From Aerophototrophica crusticola (lineage in GTDB: Bacteria; Pseudomonadota; Alphaproteobacteria; Azospirillales; Azospirillaceae), in the NCBI GenBank assembly GCA_001939945.1, contig MOEB01000002.1, positions 124,001-188,000 of the forward strand: a stretch of DNA of 64,000 nt, read 5' to 3'. Below the pieces are notes generated by a model. It saw only the letters and a list, made by a program, of their open reading frames with translations. It ran no database searches and was not told the DNA's origin. This document shows positions 34,993 through 44,583 of the stretch, piece after piece; the stretch's first letter is position 1, and every line of letters starts with the position of its first letter. The translations under genes and the position numbers were made by a program.

Positions 34993-36465
34993 TCACCAAC
35001 TCCGCAGCGCCCGCAGCTTCGGTGTCTTCTTGGTCTGGTGTTCGGCCATGCGGGTCAGCAGGCGGTCCAGCAGGGCCACCGCCTCCACCACGTGGGGACC
35101 CTTGTTCAGCATCACGCATTCGGCCCGGGCAGCCATGGCGGCGTCGGTCATGTCGCCGCGGGTGGGCAGGCCTTTCTTGACCAAGCTTTCCAGAACCTGG
35201 GTGGCCCAGATGACGGGCACATGGGCCGCCTCGCAGATCCACAGGATCTCCTCCTGCATCTCCGCCAGCCGCTCGAACCCGATGGCCACGGCCAGGTCGC
35301 CGCGGGCGATCATCACGCCAAAGGGCTGGTGGGAAGCGGCCTGGACGATGATCTCCGGCAGGTTCCGGACGGCGACAGGCGTCTCGATCTTGGCCACCAG
35401 CCCGATGCGGTGCCAGTCATCGGGCCGGCGTGTGGCCAGTTCCTCCTGCAACAGGCGGATGTCGTTGCCGCTCTGCACGAAGGAATAGCCGATCAGGTCC
35501 GCCGTGCGCGCCACGAAGTCCAGGTCCCGCCGGTCCTCCTCCGTCAGCGCGGTCAGGCCCAGGTCCGTGGCCGGGAAGTTCAGGCCCTTGTCCGCCTTCA
35601 GCTTCACCCCATCGGGTAGCGCTTGGGTGACCCGCACCTCCGCCCCGCCGGCAAGCACCCGGTCCACCACGCCGGCCAGCTTGCCGTCGTCCAGGAACAC
35701 GGGGTCGCCCTGCCTCAGCTTCTCCACCGCGCCAGGGATCGTGCAGGTCGCCTGGATGGCCGCCTCGCCGTCCGACAGGAAGGAACCCGAGACCAGCAGG
35801 AACCGGTCGCCCGTTCCCAGCCGCCGTTCCTCCTTTGGCCCCTCAACTGTTCCGACCCGGCATTTGGGGCCGCCCAGATCCATCAGGATGCGGGCCCGCC
35901 GACCCGTCACCGCCTCGGCGGCGCGCAGGTTGGCCACCATGGCGGCCCAGGCGTCGGCATCGTCATGGGCGCAGTTGATGCGCACCGCGTCCATCCCCTG
36001 GCGCAGCAGGTCCACCAGCAGGGATGGGGTGGTCGCCGCCTCGGAGGGCAGGGTCACCAGGATTCGCACGCCGCGCCCGCCTGTGGGGCCCAGCAGCTCC
36101 ACCGTGTCCGCCTCCAGCAGCCGTTCGCCCCGGAAGAAGGCCTTGGGCCGGGGATAATGGGGGGCAGGGCGGCCGTTCACGGCCCGCAACGCGCCGAGCG
36201 TGGCATCCAGGTTGGCCAGGACACGGCCCTCCAACCGGCCCAGGGAGGACAGGCCGTGGGCCATCAGCTCCCGCTGAAGCTCGCGCAGGTCCCGGTGGCG
36301 CAGGGCCAGGTAGTGGGCCAGGTTCAGGGCGCTGACACGGAACCGGCGGCGGCCGATCCCCGGCCGCCAGCGTCGGTAACTCTCCCGGCCCTCCCGGGCC
36401 ACCGCCTCCCTCAGCTCGGTCAATTCGCGCAGCAGGTCGGCGGCGGGGCGCACAGTGTCGGTCAT
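34993..36465 (-). CDS. Divergent pyruvate kinase-like protein
   Basis: The 490-residue protein has a pyruvate kinase barrel at its C-terminal side. Recognisable are MDAVRINCAHDD, ARILMDLGGPKCRVG, DPVFLDDGKLAGV, VAKIETPVAVRNLPEI, MIARGDLAVAIGFERL (substrate loop) and VIWATQVLESLVKKGLPTRGD. It differs from classical pyruvate kinase by a ~130-residue helical N-terminal extension and by ending right after the barrel (CVMLNKGPHVVEAV), without the C-terminal regulatory domain. Catalysis is plausible but unproven. It is convergent with ccoP. ATG 36465 is chosen; the frame is open to 36591. Confidence 0.8.
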   Translation of the reverse strand: MTDTVRPAADLLRELTELREAVAREGRESYRRWRPGIGRRRFRVSALNLAHYLALRHRDLRELQRELMAHGLSSLGRLEGRVLANLDATLGALRAVNGRPAPHYPRPKAFFRGERLLEADTVELLGPTGGRGVRILVTLPSEAATTPSLLVDLLRQGMDAVRINCAHDDADAWAAMVANLRAAEAVTGRRARILMDLGGPKCRVGTVEGPKEERRLGTGDRFLLVSGSFLSDGEAAIQATCTIPGAVEKLRQGDPVFLDDGKLAGVVDRVLAGGAEVRVTQALPDGVKLKADKGLNFPATDLGLTALTEEDRRDLDFVARTADLIGYSFVQSGNDIRLLQEELATRRPDDWHRIGLVAKIETPVAVRNLPEIIVQAASHQPFGVMIARGDLAVAIGFERLAEMQEEILWICEAAHVPVIWATQVLESLVKKGLPTRGDMTDAAMAARAECVMLNKGPHVVEAVALLDRLLTRMAEHQTKKTPKLRALRSW

Positions 36466-36652
36466 GGCAGGGGTGCTTCTCTGCGGGGGCGGTGTCGGCG
36501 GCGGGGGACCCGTCACGGGCACTAAACCAACGGTCCGCGACAGTTTTTTGTCAGGCCGCGCCTTTCCTTCCCGAGCGCGGCCTGCGGCCACGGGGGGGCA
36601 CCCCGGACGGGGCGGCCAGGTCCCAGGCGGGACGGCGGAAATTCGGCCGCCT

Positions 36653-36666
36653 TTGATCTATCGCAA
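36653..36666 (+). promoter_or_regulatory. Degenerate FNR/FixK-type box upstream of ccoG
   Basis: TTGATCTATCGCAA keeps the first half-site TTGAT and spacing of the FNR/FixK consensus, but has two mismatches in the second half. It is 93 bp before ccoG. Position supports it more than sequence. Confidence 0.45.
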
Positions 36667-36758
36667 GGCGCCCCGCGTCCGCCGTCGGTAGCGTCCGGAC
36701 AAGTCGGCGCCCAAACCATTCCGAGGGTTGCCGTCACCGGAACACCCGAGGTCCCACC

Positions 36759-38318
36759 ATGGACGGTCACGTCGACGGGCAAGCGCTGGATCGGCAGGCG
36801 ACCCTGCTGGAGAAGGCTGCGGCCGCCGACGCGGCCCAGGTCAAGTTCGCCTCCCGCGCCGCCCGCACCTCCAAGCCCCAGCCGGCGGCGGAGGGGCAGT
36901 CCCTCTACGCCGACCACCAGAAGGTCTACCCGAAGAAGGTCAGCGGCCCGTACCGCCGGGCCAAGTGGCTGGTCCTCGCCTTCTGCCTGGCCGTCTACTA
37001 CCTGGTCCCCTGGATCCGCTGGGACCGGGGGCCGGACGCGCCCGGCCAAGCCGTGCTGGTCGATCTGGGTGCCCCGCGCGCCTATTTCTTCGGAATCGAG
37101 ATCTGGCCGCAGGAAGTCTATTTCATCACCGGCCTGCTGGTGCTGGGTGCCCTGGGCCTGTTCCTGGTGACCTCGCTCTTCGGCCGCCTCTGGTGCGGCT
37201 ATGCCTGCCCGCAGACGGTCTGGACCGACCTGTTCCTCTGGGTGGAGCGGGTGATCGAGGGGGACCGCGGCGCCCGCATGCGCCTGGACAACGGGCCCCT
37301 CACCGCCGCCAAGGTGGTGAAGAAGGGGCTGAAGCACGCGGCTTGGCTGCTGATCTCCATCGCCACGGGCGGCGCCTGGATCCTCTATTTCAGCGATGCG
37401 CCCACCTTCATGGTGGAGTTCTTCACGGGTGCCGCCAGTGCCCAGGCCTATTTCTTCGTCGGCTTGCTGACCTCCACCACCTACATCCTCGCCGGCTGGG
37501 CGCGGGAGCAAGTCTGCACCTACATGTGCCCCTGGCCGCGCTTCCAGGCCGCCATGCTGGACACCCAGTCCATGGTGGTGACCTATGAGGGCTGGCGTGG
37601 GGAGCCGCGGGGCAAGACCAAGGCCGGCGCGCCGCCGGCCGGCCGCGGCGACTGCGTGGACTGCGCGCAGTGCATCGCCGCCTGCCCCACGGGCATCGAC
37701 ATCCGCGACGGCATGCAGCTGGAGTGCATCGGCTGCGGCCTGTGTATCGACGCCTGCAACGAGATCATGGTGAAGATGGGCCGCCCCGCCGGGCTGATCC
37801 AGTTCGACACCCTGGCCAACCTTGAGTCCCGCCAGTCCGGCAAGGGTCCCGTGCGGTGGAAGCTGCTGCGCCCGCGCACCCTGATCTATGCCGGCCTGAT
37901 CACCGTCGTCTCCGCCGTCATGCTCGCCGCCCTGCTGCTGCGCACGACGCTGGAGGTGAACGTCCTGCGTGACCGTGCGCCCCTCTACGTCACCCTGTCT
38001 GACGGGGAGGTGCGCAACGGCTTCACCCTCAAGCTCCTGAACAAGAAGCGTGAGGCGCTGGGCTTCCTGCTCACCGTGGACGGCATCAAGGACGCCACAC
38101 TGGTGGTCCAGGACATCGGCCAAGCCGCGGGCGGGGAAGGGGTGAAGGTCCACGCCGCCCCCGACACGGTGGAGACCTTCCGCGTCTTCGTCATCGCGCC
38201 GAAATCCTCCCTGTCTGCCGAATCCACCCCCATCACCTTCCGTCTGGCCGAGCCCGACAGCGGCGACACCGCCCGCTATGACGGCGTCTTCCTCGGCCCG
38301 CACGGCCCCCGCAAGTGA
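36759..38318 (+). CDS. ccoG: Cytochrome c oxidase accessory protein CcoG
   Basis: CcoG (FixG/RdxA) is a membrane ferredoxin-like cupric reductase needed for cbb3 maturation. The 519-residue protein has about five transmembrane helices, the conserved loop GRLWCGYACPQTVWTDLF, CTYMCPWPRFQ and two 4Fe-4S clusters (DCVDCAQCIAACPTGI and ECIGCGLCIDACN). A C-terminal periplasmic Ig-like domain follows. An N-terminal soluble segment of about 70 residues is somewhat longer than usual. It is the first gene of the assembly operon ccoG-fixH-ccoI-ccoS. Confidence 0.96.
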   Translation: MDGHVDGQALDRQATLLEKAAAADAAQVKFASRAARTSKPQPAAEGQSLYADHQKVYPKKVSGPYRRAKWLVLAFCLAVYYLVPWIRWDRGPDAPGQAVLVDLGAPRAYFFGIEIWPQEVYFITGLLVLGALGLFLVTSLFGRLWCGYACPQTVWTDLFLWVERVIEGDRGARMRLDNGPLTAAKVVKKGLKHAAWLLISIATGGAWILYFSDAPTFMVEFFTGAASAQAYFFVGLLTSTTYILAGWAREQVCTYMCPWPRFQAAMLDTQSMVVTYEGWRGEPRGKTKAGAPPAGRGDCVDCAQCIAACPTGIDIRDGMQLECIGCGLCIDACNEIMVKMGRPAGLIQFDTLANLESRQSGKGPVRWKLLRPRTLIYAGLITVVSAVMLAALLLRTTLEVNVLRDRAPLYVTLSDGEVRNGFTLKLLNKKREALGFLLTVDGIKDATLVVQDIGQAAGGEGVKVHAAPDTVETFRVFVIAPKSSLSAESTPITFRLAEPDSGDTARYDGVFLGPHGPRK

Positions 38319-38326
38319 GGCACGCC

Positions 38327-38821
38327 ATGGTCGCCGCCACTCCCTCCGCCCCCCGCAAGAGCACCTGGATCCCCTGGGTCTTCGTCGGCGCCATGGCCGT
38401 GGTGGTCGCCGTGAACGGGGTGATGATCACCGCCGCCGTGCGCTCCTTCTCCGGCCTCGCCGTGTCCAAGCCGTTCGAGCGTGGGCTGCAGTACAACAAG
38501 GTGCTGGACGTGCAGCACCGGCAGGACGCGCTGGGCTGGAAGCTCACCAGCGCCTTCACCGGCATGCAGGGCCTGGACGGCACCCTGACCCTCACCGCCC
38601 GCGACCAGGAGGGCAAGCCGCTGGAGGGTGTGGCCCTCACCGCCACGCTGCAACGTCCCCTGGGTGGCGCCGCCGACATCACCCTGGACTTCCTGCCCTT
38701 GGGCGACGGCCGCTACGCCGCCCCCGTATCCCTCCCGGCCCCCGGCCAGTGGGAACTGCACGCCACCCTGGTGCGCGGCACGGCCGAGTATTACCTGGTG
38801 CAGAGGGTGGTCGCGAAATGA
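38327..38821 (+). CDS. fixH: FixH family protein (CcoH)
   Basis: FixH/CcoH is a membrane-anchored assembly factor of the cbb3 oxidase. The 164-residue protein has one N-terminal anchor (IPWVFVGAMAVVVAVNGVMI), then the FixH features KPFERGLQYNKVLDVQHRQDALGW and a beta-rich domain ending GQWELHATLVRGTAEYYLVQRV. ATG 38327 is chosen; a GTG at 38315 would overlap the ccoG stop. It overlaps ccoI by ATGA. Confidence 0.92.
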   Translation: MVAATPSAPRKSTWIPWVFVGAMAVVVAVNGVMITAAVRSFSGLAVSKPFERGLQYNKVLDVQHRQDALGWKLTSAFTGMQGLDGTLTLTARDQEGKPLEGVALTATLQRPLGGAADITLDFLPLGDGRYAAPVSLPAPGQWELHATLVRGTAEYYLVQRVVAK

Positions 38822-41208
38822 GCCTCGCCCTGCAGGATATCGCCGCGGACCCGCGGCCGGCCCCCGGCACCTGCCGGCACTGCGGCCAGCCCGTGCCCAA
38901 GTCCGGCGAGGAATTCTGCTGCCCGGGCTGCGCCGGCGCCTACGCCCTGATCCATGAGCTGGGTCTGGATGCCTATTACGCCCGCCGCGACGCCCAGGGC
39001 GACCAGCCGGTGACGGCCGAGGGCCCCGTCCTCGACCTCGCCAACTTGGTGGAGACCGCGGCCGACGGCACCTGTTCCCTGCGCCTGCGGGTGGATGGGC
39101 TGACCTGCGGCGCCTGCGTCTGGCTGATCGAGAGCGCGCTCAAGGCGCAGGGCCCCGTCACCGACGCCCGCGTGAACCTGACCACCCGCCGCCTGACCCT
39201 ACGCTGGAAGGGCGGCGCCGACCTTGCCGAGGGGCTGGCCGCGACCGTGCGCAAGCTGGGGTACCGCCTGGCCGCCTTCGACACCGGCGCCGCGGACGAC
39301 CCGCAGAAGGCGCAGGAAAAGGAACTGATGCGCTGCATGGCCATCGCCGGCTTCTCGGCGATGAACATCATGCTGCTGTCCGTCTCCGTCTGGTCCGGCC
39401 ATGCCGGCAGCATGGGGGAGGCGACCCGCACCCTGATGCATTGGCTGTCGGCCCTGATCGCCCTGCCGACGGTGGCCTACTGCGCCCGCCCGTTCTTCCG
39501 CTCCGCCCTGGCGGCGCTGAAGGCGGGCCGCACGAACATGGACGTGCCCATCAGCCTGGGCGTGACCCTCGCCAGCTCCATCAGCCTGTGGGAGACCTTC
39601 GAGCACGGGGAGCACGCCTATTTCGACGGCGCCGTGATGCTGCTGTTCTTCCTGCTGATCGGCCGTTTCCTGGACAGCCGCGCCCGCGGCCGCGCCCGCT
39701 CGGCGGCAGAGCACCTGCTGGCCCTGGGCCGCACCCCCGTCACCGTGCTGAAGCCCGACGGCACCGCCACCCTGCTGGCCCCCTCCGCCGTCGCCAACGG
39801 CTCCACCGTCCTGGTGGCGGTGGGGGAGCGGGTGGGCATCGACGGCACCGTCAGCGACGGCGTCTCGGAAGTGGACACCAGCGTCGTCACGGGCGAGACG
39901 CAGCCCCAGCCCGTCGAGCCCGGCGCCCGCGTCTTCGCCGGCATGGTCAACCTGTCCGCCCCCCTCCGCCTGACGGTCACGGCCAGCGGCGAGGGTACCC
40001 TGCTGGCGGAGATCGTCCGCCTGATGGAGGCGGCGGAGCAGGGCCGCGCCCGCTTCGTGGCCCTGGCCGACCGGGTGGCCAAGAACTACACCCCGGTGGT
40101 CCACACCCTGGCGCTGGCCACCTTCCTGGCCTGGACCTTCCTGATGGGCCTGGCCTGGCAGGAAAGCCTGTTCATCGCCGTGGCGGTCCTGATCATCACC
40201 TGCCCCTGCGCCCTGGCCCTGGCCGTCCCGGCGGTGCAGGTGGTGGCCAGCGGCCGGCTGCTGCGCGGCGGCATCCTGCTGAAATCCGCCACCGCACTGG
40301 AGCGGCTGGCCAAGGTCGACACCATCGTCTTCGACAAGACCGGCACCCTGACCCTGGGCCGCCCCGACCTGCTGCCCGACCTGGAGCGGCGGGGTGAGGA
40401 CCTGGAGTCCGCCGCCCGCCTGGCCCGCGCCAGCAAGCACCCCCTGTCCCGCGCCCTTGCCCGCGCCGCCGGCCCTGGCCCCGTGGCGGAGGGCGTTCGG
40501 GAAATCCCCGGCATGGGCCTGGAGCTGGACGGCCCCGCCGGCCCCATCCGCCTGGGCCGCCGGAGCTTCGTCGGGCTGGAGGAAGGACCCCAGGCCGTGG
40601 GGGAGGGGCCGGAACTGTGGTACGCCCGCCCTGGCCGCGTGCCCGTCCGCTTCGCCTTCGCCGACCGCGCCCGCGCCGACGCGGCGGAAGTGGTGGGCAA
40701 GCTGCGCGCCGCCGGCTACCGGGTGGAGCTGCTGTCCGGTGACCGTCCCGGCACCGTCGCCGCCCTGGCCGCCGGCCTTGGCATCGCGGAGTGGCGGGCC
40801 GGCGTGGACCCCGCGGGCAAGTGCGCCCGGCTGGCGGAGCTGCGCGCCAGCGGCGCCAAGGTGCTGATGGTGGGCGACGGGCTGAACGACGCGGCGGCTT
40901 TGGCCGCGGCGGATGTATCCGTCTCCCCGTCCTCGGCCGTGGACATCGCCCAGACCGCCGCCGACGCGGTGTTCCAGGGCGACCGGCTGGCCCCGGTGGC
41001 GGAGCTGCTGTCCGTCTCCCGCAAGGCGGAGCGGCTGGTCATCCAGAACCTGGGCTTCTCCCTGCTCTACAATCTCTGCGCCGTGCCCATCGCCATGGCG
41101 GGCCACGCCACCCCGCTGGTGGCGGCGGTGGCCATGTCCAGCTCCTCGCTGGTGGTCCTGGGCAACGCGCTCCGCCTGTCCCGCCGCGCCAAGGAGGCCC
41201 GGTCATGA
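38818..41208 (+). CDS. ccoI: Copper-translocating P-type ATPase CcoI (FixI)
   Basis: CcoI exports Cu+ for CuB insertion into cbb3 oxidase. The 796-residue protein has a Cys-rich N-terminal metal site (CRHCGQPVPK and FCCPGCAGAY), a heavy-metal domain with CGACVW, the membrane motif ITCPCALALAVP, the phosphorylation motif VFDKTGTLTLG, an HP motif (SKHPLSRALA) and the hinge MVGDGLNDAAAL. It overlaps fixH (38818-38821) and ccoS (41205-41208), so the genes are translationally coupled. Confidence 0.96.
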   Translation: MSLALQDIAADPRPAPGTCRHCGQPVPKSGEEFCCPGCAGAYALIHELGLDAYYARRDAQGDQPVTAEGPVLDLANLVETAADGTCSLRLRVDGLTCGACVWLIESALKAQGPVTDARVNLTTRRLTLRWKGGADLAEGLAATVRKLGYRLAAFDTGAADDPQKAQEKELMRCMAIAGFSAMNIMLLSVSVWSGHAGSMGEATRTLMHWLSALIALPTVAYCARPFFRSALAALKAGRTNMDVPISLGVTLASSISLWETFEHGEHAYFDGAVMLLFFLLIGRFLDSRARGRARSAAEHLLALGRTPVTVLKPDGTATLLAPSAVANGSTVLVAVGERVGIDGTVSDGVSEVDTSVVTGETQPQPVEPGARVFAGMVNLSAPLRLTVTASGEGTLLAEIVRLMEAAEQGRARFVALADRVAKNYTPVVHTLALATFLAWTFLMGLAWQESLFIAVAVLIITCPCALALAVPAVQVVASGRLLRGGILLKSATALERLAKVDTIVFDKTGTLTLGRPDLLPDLERRGEDLESAARLARASKHPLSRALARAAGPGPVAEGVREIPGMGLELDGPAGPIRLGRRSFVGLEEGPQAVGEGPELWYARPGRVPVRFAFADRARADAAEVVGKLRAAGYRVELLSGDRPGTVAALAAGLGIAEWRAGVDPAGKCARLAELRASGAKVLMVGDGLNDAAALAAADVSVSPSSAVDIAQTAADAVFQGDRLAPVAELLSVSRKAERLVIQNLGFSLLYNLCAVPIAMAGHATPLVAAVAMSSSSLVVLGNALRLSRRAKEARS

Positions 41209-41378
41209 CCATCCTCTTGCTGCTGATCCCCGTCGCCCTCGGCCTCGGCTTCCTCGGCCTGATCGCCTTCCTCTGGTCGGTCCGCACCGGCCAGTTCGAG
41301 GATCTGGACGGGGCGGCCACCCGCATCCTCTTCGACGACGGCAAGCCCTTGCCGCCGGGCCAGAAGTCCCAAGCCTGA
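41205..41378 (+). CDS. ccoS: cbb3-type oxidase assembly protein CcoS
   Basis: The 57-residue protein has one N-terminal transmembrane helix (ILLLLIPVALGLGFLGLIAF) followed by the CcoS signature WSVRTGQFEDLDGAATRILFDD. CcoS is required for cofactor insertion into CcoN. It overlaps ccoI by four bases and closes the canonical ccoGHIS set. Confidence 0.94.
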   Translation: MTILLLLIPVALGLGFLGLIAFLWSVRTGQFEDLDGAATRILFDDGKPLPPGQKSQA

Positions 41379-41416
41379 CCATGACAAGAACCATCATACA
41401 GAAAGGAGCATCCGCC

Positions 41417-41629
41417 ATGCGCTCACCGGTCCTCGGCGTCGTCGGCGCCATCATCGCCATCATCGGCCTGTTCCTCGCGGCCGGCACCCATGAGGATGGC
41501 CTGCTGTTCGGCGGCCTGCTGTTCTTCCTGTTCGGCGTGTTGCTGAACTTCTGGCTGATCGCCCGGGTCGACTACTCCGACAAGCACGCCAAGACCGAAG
41601 ACCAGGGCCACGCCGTCGCGGCGGAGTGA
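41417..41629 (+). CDS. Small two-helix membrane protein downstream of ccoS
   Basis: I do not recognise this 70-residue protein. It has two hydrophobic helices (VLGVVGAIIAIIGLFLAAG and LLFGGLLFFLFGVLLNFWLIA) and a polar, basic/acidic C-terminal tail (RVDYSDKHAKTEDQGH). AAGGAG is well placed before the ATG at 41417; an ATG at 41381 is possible. It lies 38 bp after ccoS with no terminator between, so it is probably expressed with the cbb3 assembly genes. Confidence 0.75.
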   Translation: MRSPVLGVVGAIIAIIGLFLAAGTHEDGLLFGGLLFFLFGVLLNFWLIARVDYSDKHAKTEDQGHAVAAE

Positions 41630-41654
41630 GCATCCTTCTCCCCACTCCCCTTAC

Positions 41655-41736
41655 CGTCACCCCGGCGAAAGCCGGGGCCCAGGGGTCCAGGGCGCATCGC
41701 TCGTGATCCTGGGTCCCGGCTTGCGCCGGGATGACG
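41655..41736. repeat. Intergenic inverted repeat (CCCCGGCGAAAGCCGGGG type)
   Basis: The left arm CGTCACCCCGGCGAAAGCC with following GGGGCCCAGG is matched, inverted, by CCTGGGTCCCGGCTTGCGCC plus GGGATGACG on the right (41708-41736). This is the common alphaproteobacterial intergenic repeat whose arms read as two hairpins. It lies between the cco assembly operon and serS. The rest of the gap to 41862 shows nothing definite. Confidence 0.8.
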
Positions 41737-41862
41737 CTTTTTGGGGAAAGGGATGGCTACGATCAGGGCGGGGCTAGCGCGAGGGACCCTCCCTCCCGCT
41801 GGACCGCCCCCGTTCCCCCCACTATAAATCGGGTCCCGTTTACCCCTGTCACGCCGGGCCCC

Positions 41863-43137
41863 ATGCACGACCTCCGCGCCATCCGCGACAATCCCGAAGC
41901 CTTCGACCGGGGCCTTGCCCGCCGCGGGCTGGCGCCCCTGTCCCCGTCCATCCTGGAGCTGGACCAGCGCCGCCGCGCCGCCCAGACCGCCTTCCAGGAG
42001 ATGCAGGCCCGCCGGAACGAGGCCTCGCGCCTGATCGGCCAGTACAAGAAGGACGGCAAGGACGCCCAGCCCCTGCTGGATGAGGTGGCCGCCCTGAAGG
42101 AGCGCCTGCCCGCCACGGAGGAGGAGGAAAAGCGCCTCGGCGCCGAGCTGGACGCCATCCTGGCCGGCATCCCCAACCTGCCCGCCGACGACGTGCCCGA
42201 CGGCAAGGACGAGCACGACAACGTCGAGGTCCGCCGCGTCGGCACGCCCGCCGCCGTCCCCGCGCCGAAGCAGCATTTCGAGCTGGGGGAGGCCCTGGGC
42301 CTGATGCAGTTCGACGCCGCGGCCAAGCTGTCCGGCGCCCGCTTCACCGTCCTGCGCGGCCAGCTCGCCCGGCTGGAGCGCGCCATCGGCGACTTCATGC
42401 TGGACACCCACACGCGGGAGTTCGGCTATGAGGAGGTGAGCCCGCCCCTGCTGGTGAAGGATGAGGCGGCCTATGGCACCGCCCAGCTGCCCAAGTTCGC
42501 CGAGGACCTGTTCCAGACGACCAACGGCTATTGGCTGATCCCCACGGCAGAGGTGCCGCTGACCAATCTGGTGGCCGATTCGATCCTGGACGCCGACGAG
42601 CTGCCCCTGCGCCTGACCGCCCGCACCCCCTGCTTCCGGTCGGAGGCCGGGTCCGCCGGCCGCGATACCCGCGGCATGATCCGCCAGCACCAGTTCTACA
42701 AGGTGGAGCTGGTCAGCATCACGCGGCCCGACCAGTCCCAGGCGGAGCATGAGCGCATGACCGCGGCGGCGGAGACCATCCTGACCCGGTTGGGCCTGCC
42801 GTTCCGCACTGTCACCCTCTGCACCGGCGACATGGGCTTCGCCGCCCAGAAGACCTACGACATCGAGGTCTGGCTGCCCGGCCAGGACGCCTACCGGGAA
42901 ATCTCCTCCTGCTCCAACTGCGGGGATTTCCAGGCCCGGCGCATGAAGGCCCGCTTCCGCGCGAAGGGGGACAAGGCGACCCAGGCGGTGCATACCCTGA
43001 ATGGCTCGGGTGTCGCCGTCGGGCGCTGCCTGATCGCCGTGATGGAGAACTACCAGCAGGCGGATGGCTCAATCCTCATCCCGGACGTTCTAAAGCCATA
43101 CATGAACGGCCTGGAACGGATCTCGAGGAATGGCTGA
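41863..43137 (+). CDS. serS: Serine--tRNA ligase
   Basis: This class II aminoacyl-tRNA synthetase charges tRNA-Ser. The 424-residue protein starts [22 protein letters not shown] and has the N-terminal coiled-coil arm (residues about 30-100). The class II motifs are [51 protein letters not shown] (motif 2) and [19 protein letters not shown] (motif 3). It overlaps surE by eight bases. Confidence 0.97.
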   Translation: MHDLRAIRDNPEAFDRGLARRGLAPLSPSILELDQRRRAAQTAFQEMQARRNEASRLIGQYKKDGKDAQPLLDEVAALKERLPATEEEEKRLGAELDAILAGIPNLPADDVPDGKDEHDNVEVRRVGTPAAVPAPKQHFELGEALGLMQFDAAAKLSGARFTVLRGQLARLERAIGDFMLDTHTREFGYEEVSPPLLVKDEAAYGTAQLPKFAEDLFQTTNGYWLIPTAEVPLTNLVADSILDADELPLRLTARTPCFRSEAGSAGRDTRGMIRQHQFYKVELVSITRPDQSQAEHERMTAAAETILTRLGLPFRTVTLCTGDMGFAAQKTYDIEVWLPGQDAYREISSCSNCGDFQARRMKARFRAKGDKATQAVHTLNGSGVAVGRCLIAVMENYQQADGSILIPDVLKPYMNGLERISRNG

Positions 43138-43906
43138 GTTCGATTTCACCGGCGCGCGCATCCTGGTCAGCAATGACGATGGTATCCACGCGGCCGGGCT
43201 TGGGGTGCTGGAGAAGATCGCCCGCACCCTCACCGAGGACGTCTGGGTCGTGGCGCCGGAGCAGGAGCAGTCCGGCGCCAGCCACTCCCTCACCATGCAC
43301 CGGCCCCTGCGCCTGAAGCAGGTGGGGGACCGGCGCTACACCGTGGACGGCACGCCCACCGACTGCGTGCTGCTGGCCATCAACCACCTGCTGGCCGACA
43401 GGAAGCCCACCCTGGTGCTGTCCGGCGTGAACCACGGCAACAACATCGGGGAGGACATCACCTACAGCGGCACCATCGCCTGTGCCATGGAGGCGACGCT
43501 GCTGGGCGTCCGCGCCATCGCCTTCAGCCAGCGGATCGAGGGTGACCGGCCCCTGTCCTGGGACGTGGCGGAGCGGTTCGGGCCGGAGGTGGTGCGCAAG
43601 GCCATGTCCGTGGATTGGCCCCGCCACGTGCTGGTGAACGTGAACTTCCCCGCCGTGGCGCCGGAGGAGGTGACCGGCATCCAGGTGGTCCGCCACGGCA
43701 ACCGCAAGATCGGCGACGAGCTGGATGAGCGGATCGACCCCCGCGGCCGTCGCTATTTCTGGATCGGCCCCGTGCGGGGGGAGGCGGAGGTGCCCGCCGA
43801 CACGGACGTGCATGTGGTCAGCCATGGCGGGATCTCCGTGACCCCGATATACTTGGACCTGACACACTACGCGGCCATGGACCGGTTGAGGGAGGCCTTC
43901 GCGTGA
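43130..43906 (+). CDS. surE: 5'/3'-nucleotidase SurE
   Basis: SurE is a metal-dependent nucleotidase active in stationary phase. The 258-residue protein carries the SurE signatures [15 protein letters not shown] (metal Asp pair), [29 protein letters not shown] and [26 protein letters not shown]. It overlaps serS upstream and ends on GTGA with pcm. The serS-surE-pcm order is conserved in alphaproteobacteria. Confidence 0.97.
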   Translation: MAEFDFTGARILVSNDDGIHAAGLGVLEKIARTLTEDVWVVAPEQEQSGASHSLTMHRPLRLKQVGDRRYTVDGTPTDCVLLAINHLLADRKPTLVLSGVNHGNNIGEDITYSGTIACAMEATLLGVRAIAFSQRIEGDRPLSWDVAERFGPEVVRKAMSVDWPRHVLVNVNFPAVAPEEVTGIQVVRHGNRKIGDELDERIDPRGRRYFWIGPVRGEAEVPADTDVHVVSHGGISVTPIYLDLTHYAAMDRLREAFA

Positions 43907-44565
43907 GCACCGCGGCGCGCAAGATCAGGTTGCTGATGTTGCTGCGCCGCAATGGCGTCACGGACGTCCATGTGCTCCGCGCCCTGGAGCTGATCCCGCG
44001 GGAGGCGTTCGTCCCCGGCCCGTTCCAGGACCAGGCCTATGAGGACACGGCCCTGCCCATCGGCCATGGCCAGACCATCAGCCAGCCGCTGGTGGTGGGG
44101 CTGATGTCCCAGGCGCTGGAGATCACCGACCGGATGAAGGTGCTGGAGGTGGGCACCGGGTCCGGCTACCAGGCGGCGATCCTGTCCAAGCTGGCCCGCC
44201 GCGTCTACACGGTGGAGCGTCATCGCCCCCTGTTGCAGGAGGCGGAAGCCCGCTTCCACCAGCTCCGCCTGCACAACATCACCGCCCGGCTGGCCGACGG
44301 GATGAAGGGCTGGCCGGAGGCAGCCCCCTTCGAGCGCATCCTTGTCACGGCGGGGGGAGGGGCGGAGCCACCCCCAGACCTGCTGGCGCAGCTTGCCCCG
44401 GGCGGGGTGATGGTCATACCTTTGGGCGCCGACCGGCGGGGCCAGTCGGTGGTGCGGTTCCGCCGCACCGATACCGGCATCGACCGGGAAGAGCTGTGGC
44501 CCGTCCGCTTCGTGCCGTTGCTGCCGGACATCGCCGGCGAGCCAGCGCGGGCCAGCGGCGGGTGA
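43903..44565 (+). CDS. pcm: Protein-L-isoaspartate O-methyltransferase
   Basis: Pcm methylates damaged isoaspartyl residues for repair. The 220-residue protein shows [32 protein letters not shown], the SAM motif [35 protein letters not shown] and [32 protein letters not shown]. The start is GTG overlapping the surE stop. It is followed by dispersed element B and then the NlpD-like gene. Confidence 0.95.
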   Translation: MSTAARKIRLLMLLRRNGVTDVHVLRALELIPREAFVPGPFQDQAYEDTALPIGHGQTISQPLVVGLMSQALEITDRMKVLEVGTGSGYQAAILSKLARRVYTVERHRPLLQEAEARFHQLRLHNITARLADGMKGWPEAAPFERILVTAGGGAEPPPDLLAQLAPGGVMVIPLGADRRGQSVVRFRRTDTGIDREELWPVRFVPLLPDIAGEPARASGG

Positions 44566-44583
44566 ACCACCGGGTGCCTGATG

